From CAZZEX01 sp964653285 (GTDB lineage: Bacteria > Chloroflexota > Anaerolineae > B4-G1), in assembly GCA_964653285.1 (NCBI GenBank), contig CAZZEX010000130.1, positions 1 through 12,097 of the forward strand: a stretch of DNA of 12,097 nt. Direction: 5' to 3'. The notes under the pieces are model-generated. The model had not been told where the DNA came from. It did no database searches and saw only the letters and a list, made by a program, of their open reading frames with translations. Shown here piece by piece: positions 11,550 to 12,097 of this stretch (position 1 is the stretch's first letter; each line of letters opens with the position of its first letter). The translations under genes were made by a program, and so were the position numbers.

Positions 11550-12097
11550 CCTGAACGCGGCGCGCATCGCGGAACTGGTCAAGAGCGACGCCCCGGTGGC
11601 GACGCTGTTTCACTGGCTGGTGGAACTGTGGGACGGGGCCGGTGTGGACGATGCGTTACTCAACGATTACTACGACGAGCGAGAAAAGTCCACCCGCCGC
11701 CTCACCTGGACGCTGGATCAGGTCTACGGCGAGTTCCTGACCGGCGTGCTCCTGCCCCAGGTGGACAGCCGCCAGGTGGCCGAACTGCTGGCCCAGCCTC
11801 GCCACGCGCTGGTGCTGATGGACAGCCTGAGCCTGCGCGAGGCCAGCCTCTTGAAGCAGCGGCTACCGGCGCACGGCTACGAGGTATTGGCGCTCGACTA
11901 CGCTTTCAGCGAGATTCCGTCCGAAACGGAAGCGTTTTGTCAGCGCCATTGGGGGGTGAACGCGCCGTCGGCGGTGAACGACCCTCGTTTCGTCTACATA
12001 CGGGCCGACGCGCCGCCGCTGGACGAGTTGCGCCGCGAACGGCTCGTCGTCTGGGGCACGTACCCCGACTGGTTCTGGCGGCACGCCCACAGCGGCA
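11536..12097 (+). CDS. PglZ-like protein, 5' part, cut by window edge
   Basis: The frame opens with GTG at 11536, overlapping the ATPase stop by 14 nt, and stays open for 187 codons to the window end. After an N-terminal helical region (residues 1-85), HALVLMDSLSLREASLLKQR (D96, R101) resembles the first conserved strand of PglZ/alkaline-phosphatase-like proteins (viDxLxxrE). ALDYAFSEIPSETEAFC (P128-T131) resembles the following lPsxT motif. In this superfamily the Asp binds a metal ion; the remaining metal ligands would lie beyond the edge. Overlap with a BrxC/PglY-like ATPase gene fits a PglZ partner. The start could also be a later in-frame codon. The assignment rests on motifs and context. 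Confidence 0.6.
   Translation, partial: MSTSNLNAARIAELVKSDAPVATLFHWLVELWDGAGVDDALLNDYYDEREKSTRRLTWTLDQVYGEFLTGVLLPQVDSRQVAELLAQPRHALVLMDSLSLREASLLKQRLPAHGYEVLALDYAFSEIPSETEAFCQRHWGVNAPSAVNDPRFVYIRADAPPLDELRRERLVVWGTYPDWFWRHAHSG

Overview
The window looks like a GC-rich (about 60%) bacterial chromosome segment, probably from an uncultured Chloroflexota (Anaerolineae-like) or similar anaerobe. That is inferred from the gene mix (ferredoxins, NifU-type scaffold, DUF166, Hcp remnant), the style of the dispersed palindromic repeats and the sigma70-like promoters. No marker gene proves the taxonomy.

Left block (1-2286): a plus-strand iron-sulfur/redox cluster holds the 3' end of a ferredoxin-domain gene, a NifU C-terminal-type protein, a 4Fe-4S ferredoxin and a DUF166 protein. 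A scar sits between the last two: a piece of hybrid cluster protein (Hcp) runs into a piece of a DUF438/PAS protein. Next come minus-strand remnants of an HhH-GPD DNA glycosylase and a radical SAM protein, separated by an inverted repeat.

Middle block (2294-5175): a minus-strand group reads WYL regulator, VOC protein, then two small Cys-rich membrane proteins. A divergent FtsB/DivIC-like gene follows under a clear promoter, then an initiator tRNA-fMet with a near-perfect promoter and an 18-bp hairpin downstream.

Accessory block (5211-8900): the N-terminal part of a tyrosine recombinase starts 91 bp after the tRNA. After it come two copies of a replication-relaxation-like winged-helix gene (both truncated), a Phd/YefM-like antitoxin with a truncated ParE/RelE-like toxin, a DUF4258-like/DUF2283 pair with its own promoter, and a conjugative coupling-ATPase (VirD4/HerA-like) pseudogene full of palindromic repeats and a tandem repeat. 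Together these look like the decayed remains of an integrative conjugative element inserted at tRNA-fMet.

Right block (8863-12097): a strong promoter drives an 871-aa AAA+ ATPase (COG1483/DUF499/BrxC-PglY-like). It overlaps by 14 nt a gene, cut by the window edge, whose product resembles the PglZ alkaline-phosphatase-like superfamily. An ATPase plus PglZ is the core pair of BREX/Pgl phage defence. The small ATPase and the placement beside ICE debris suggest a compact or divergent BREX-like system continuing beyond the window; this is the most interesting element.
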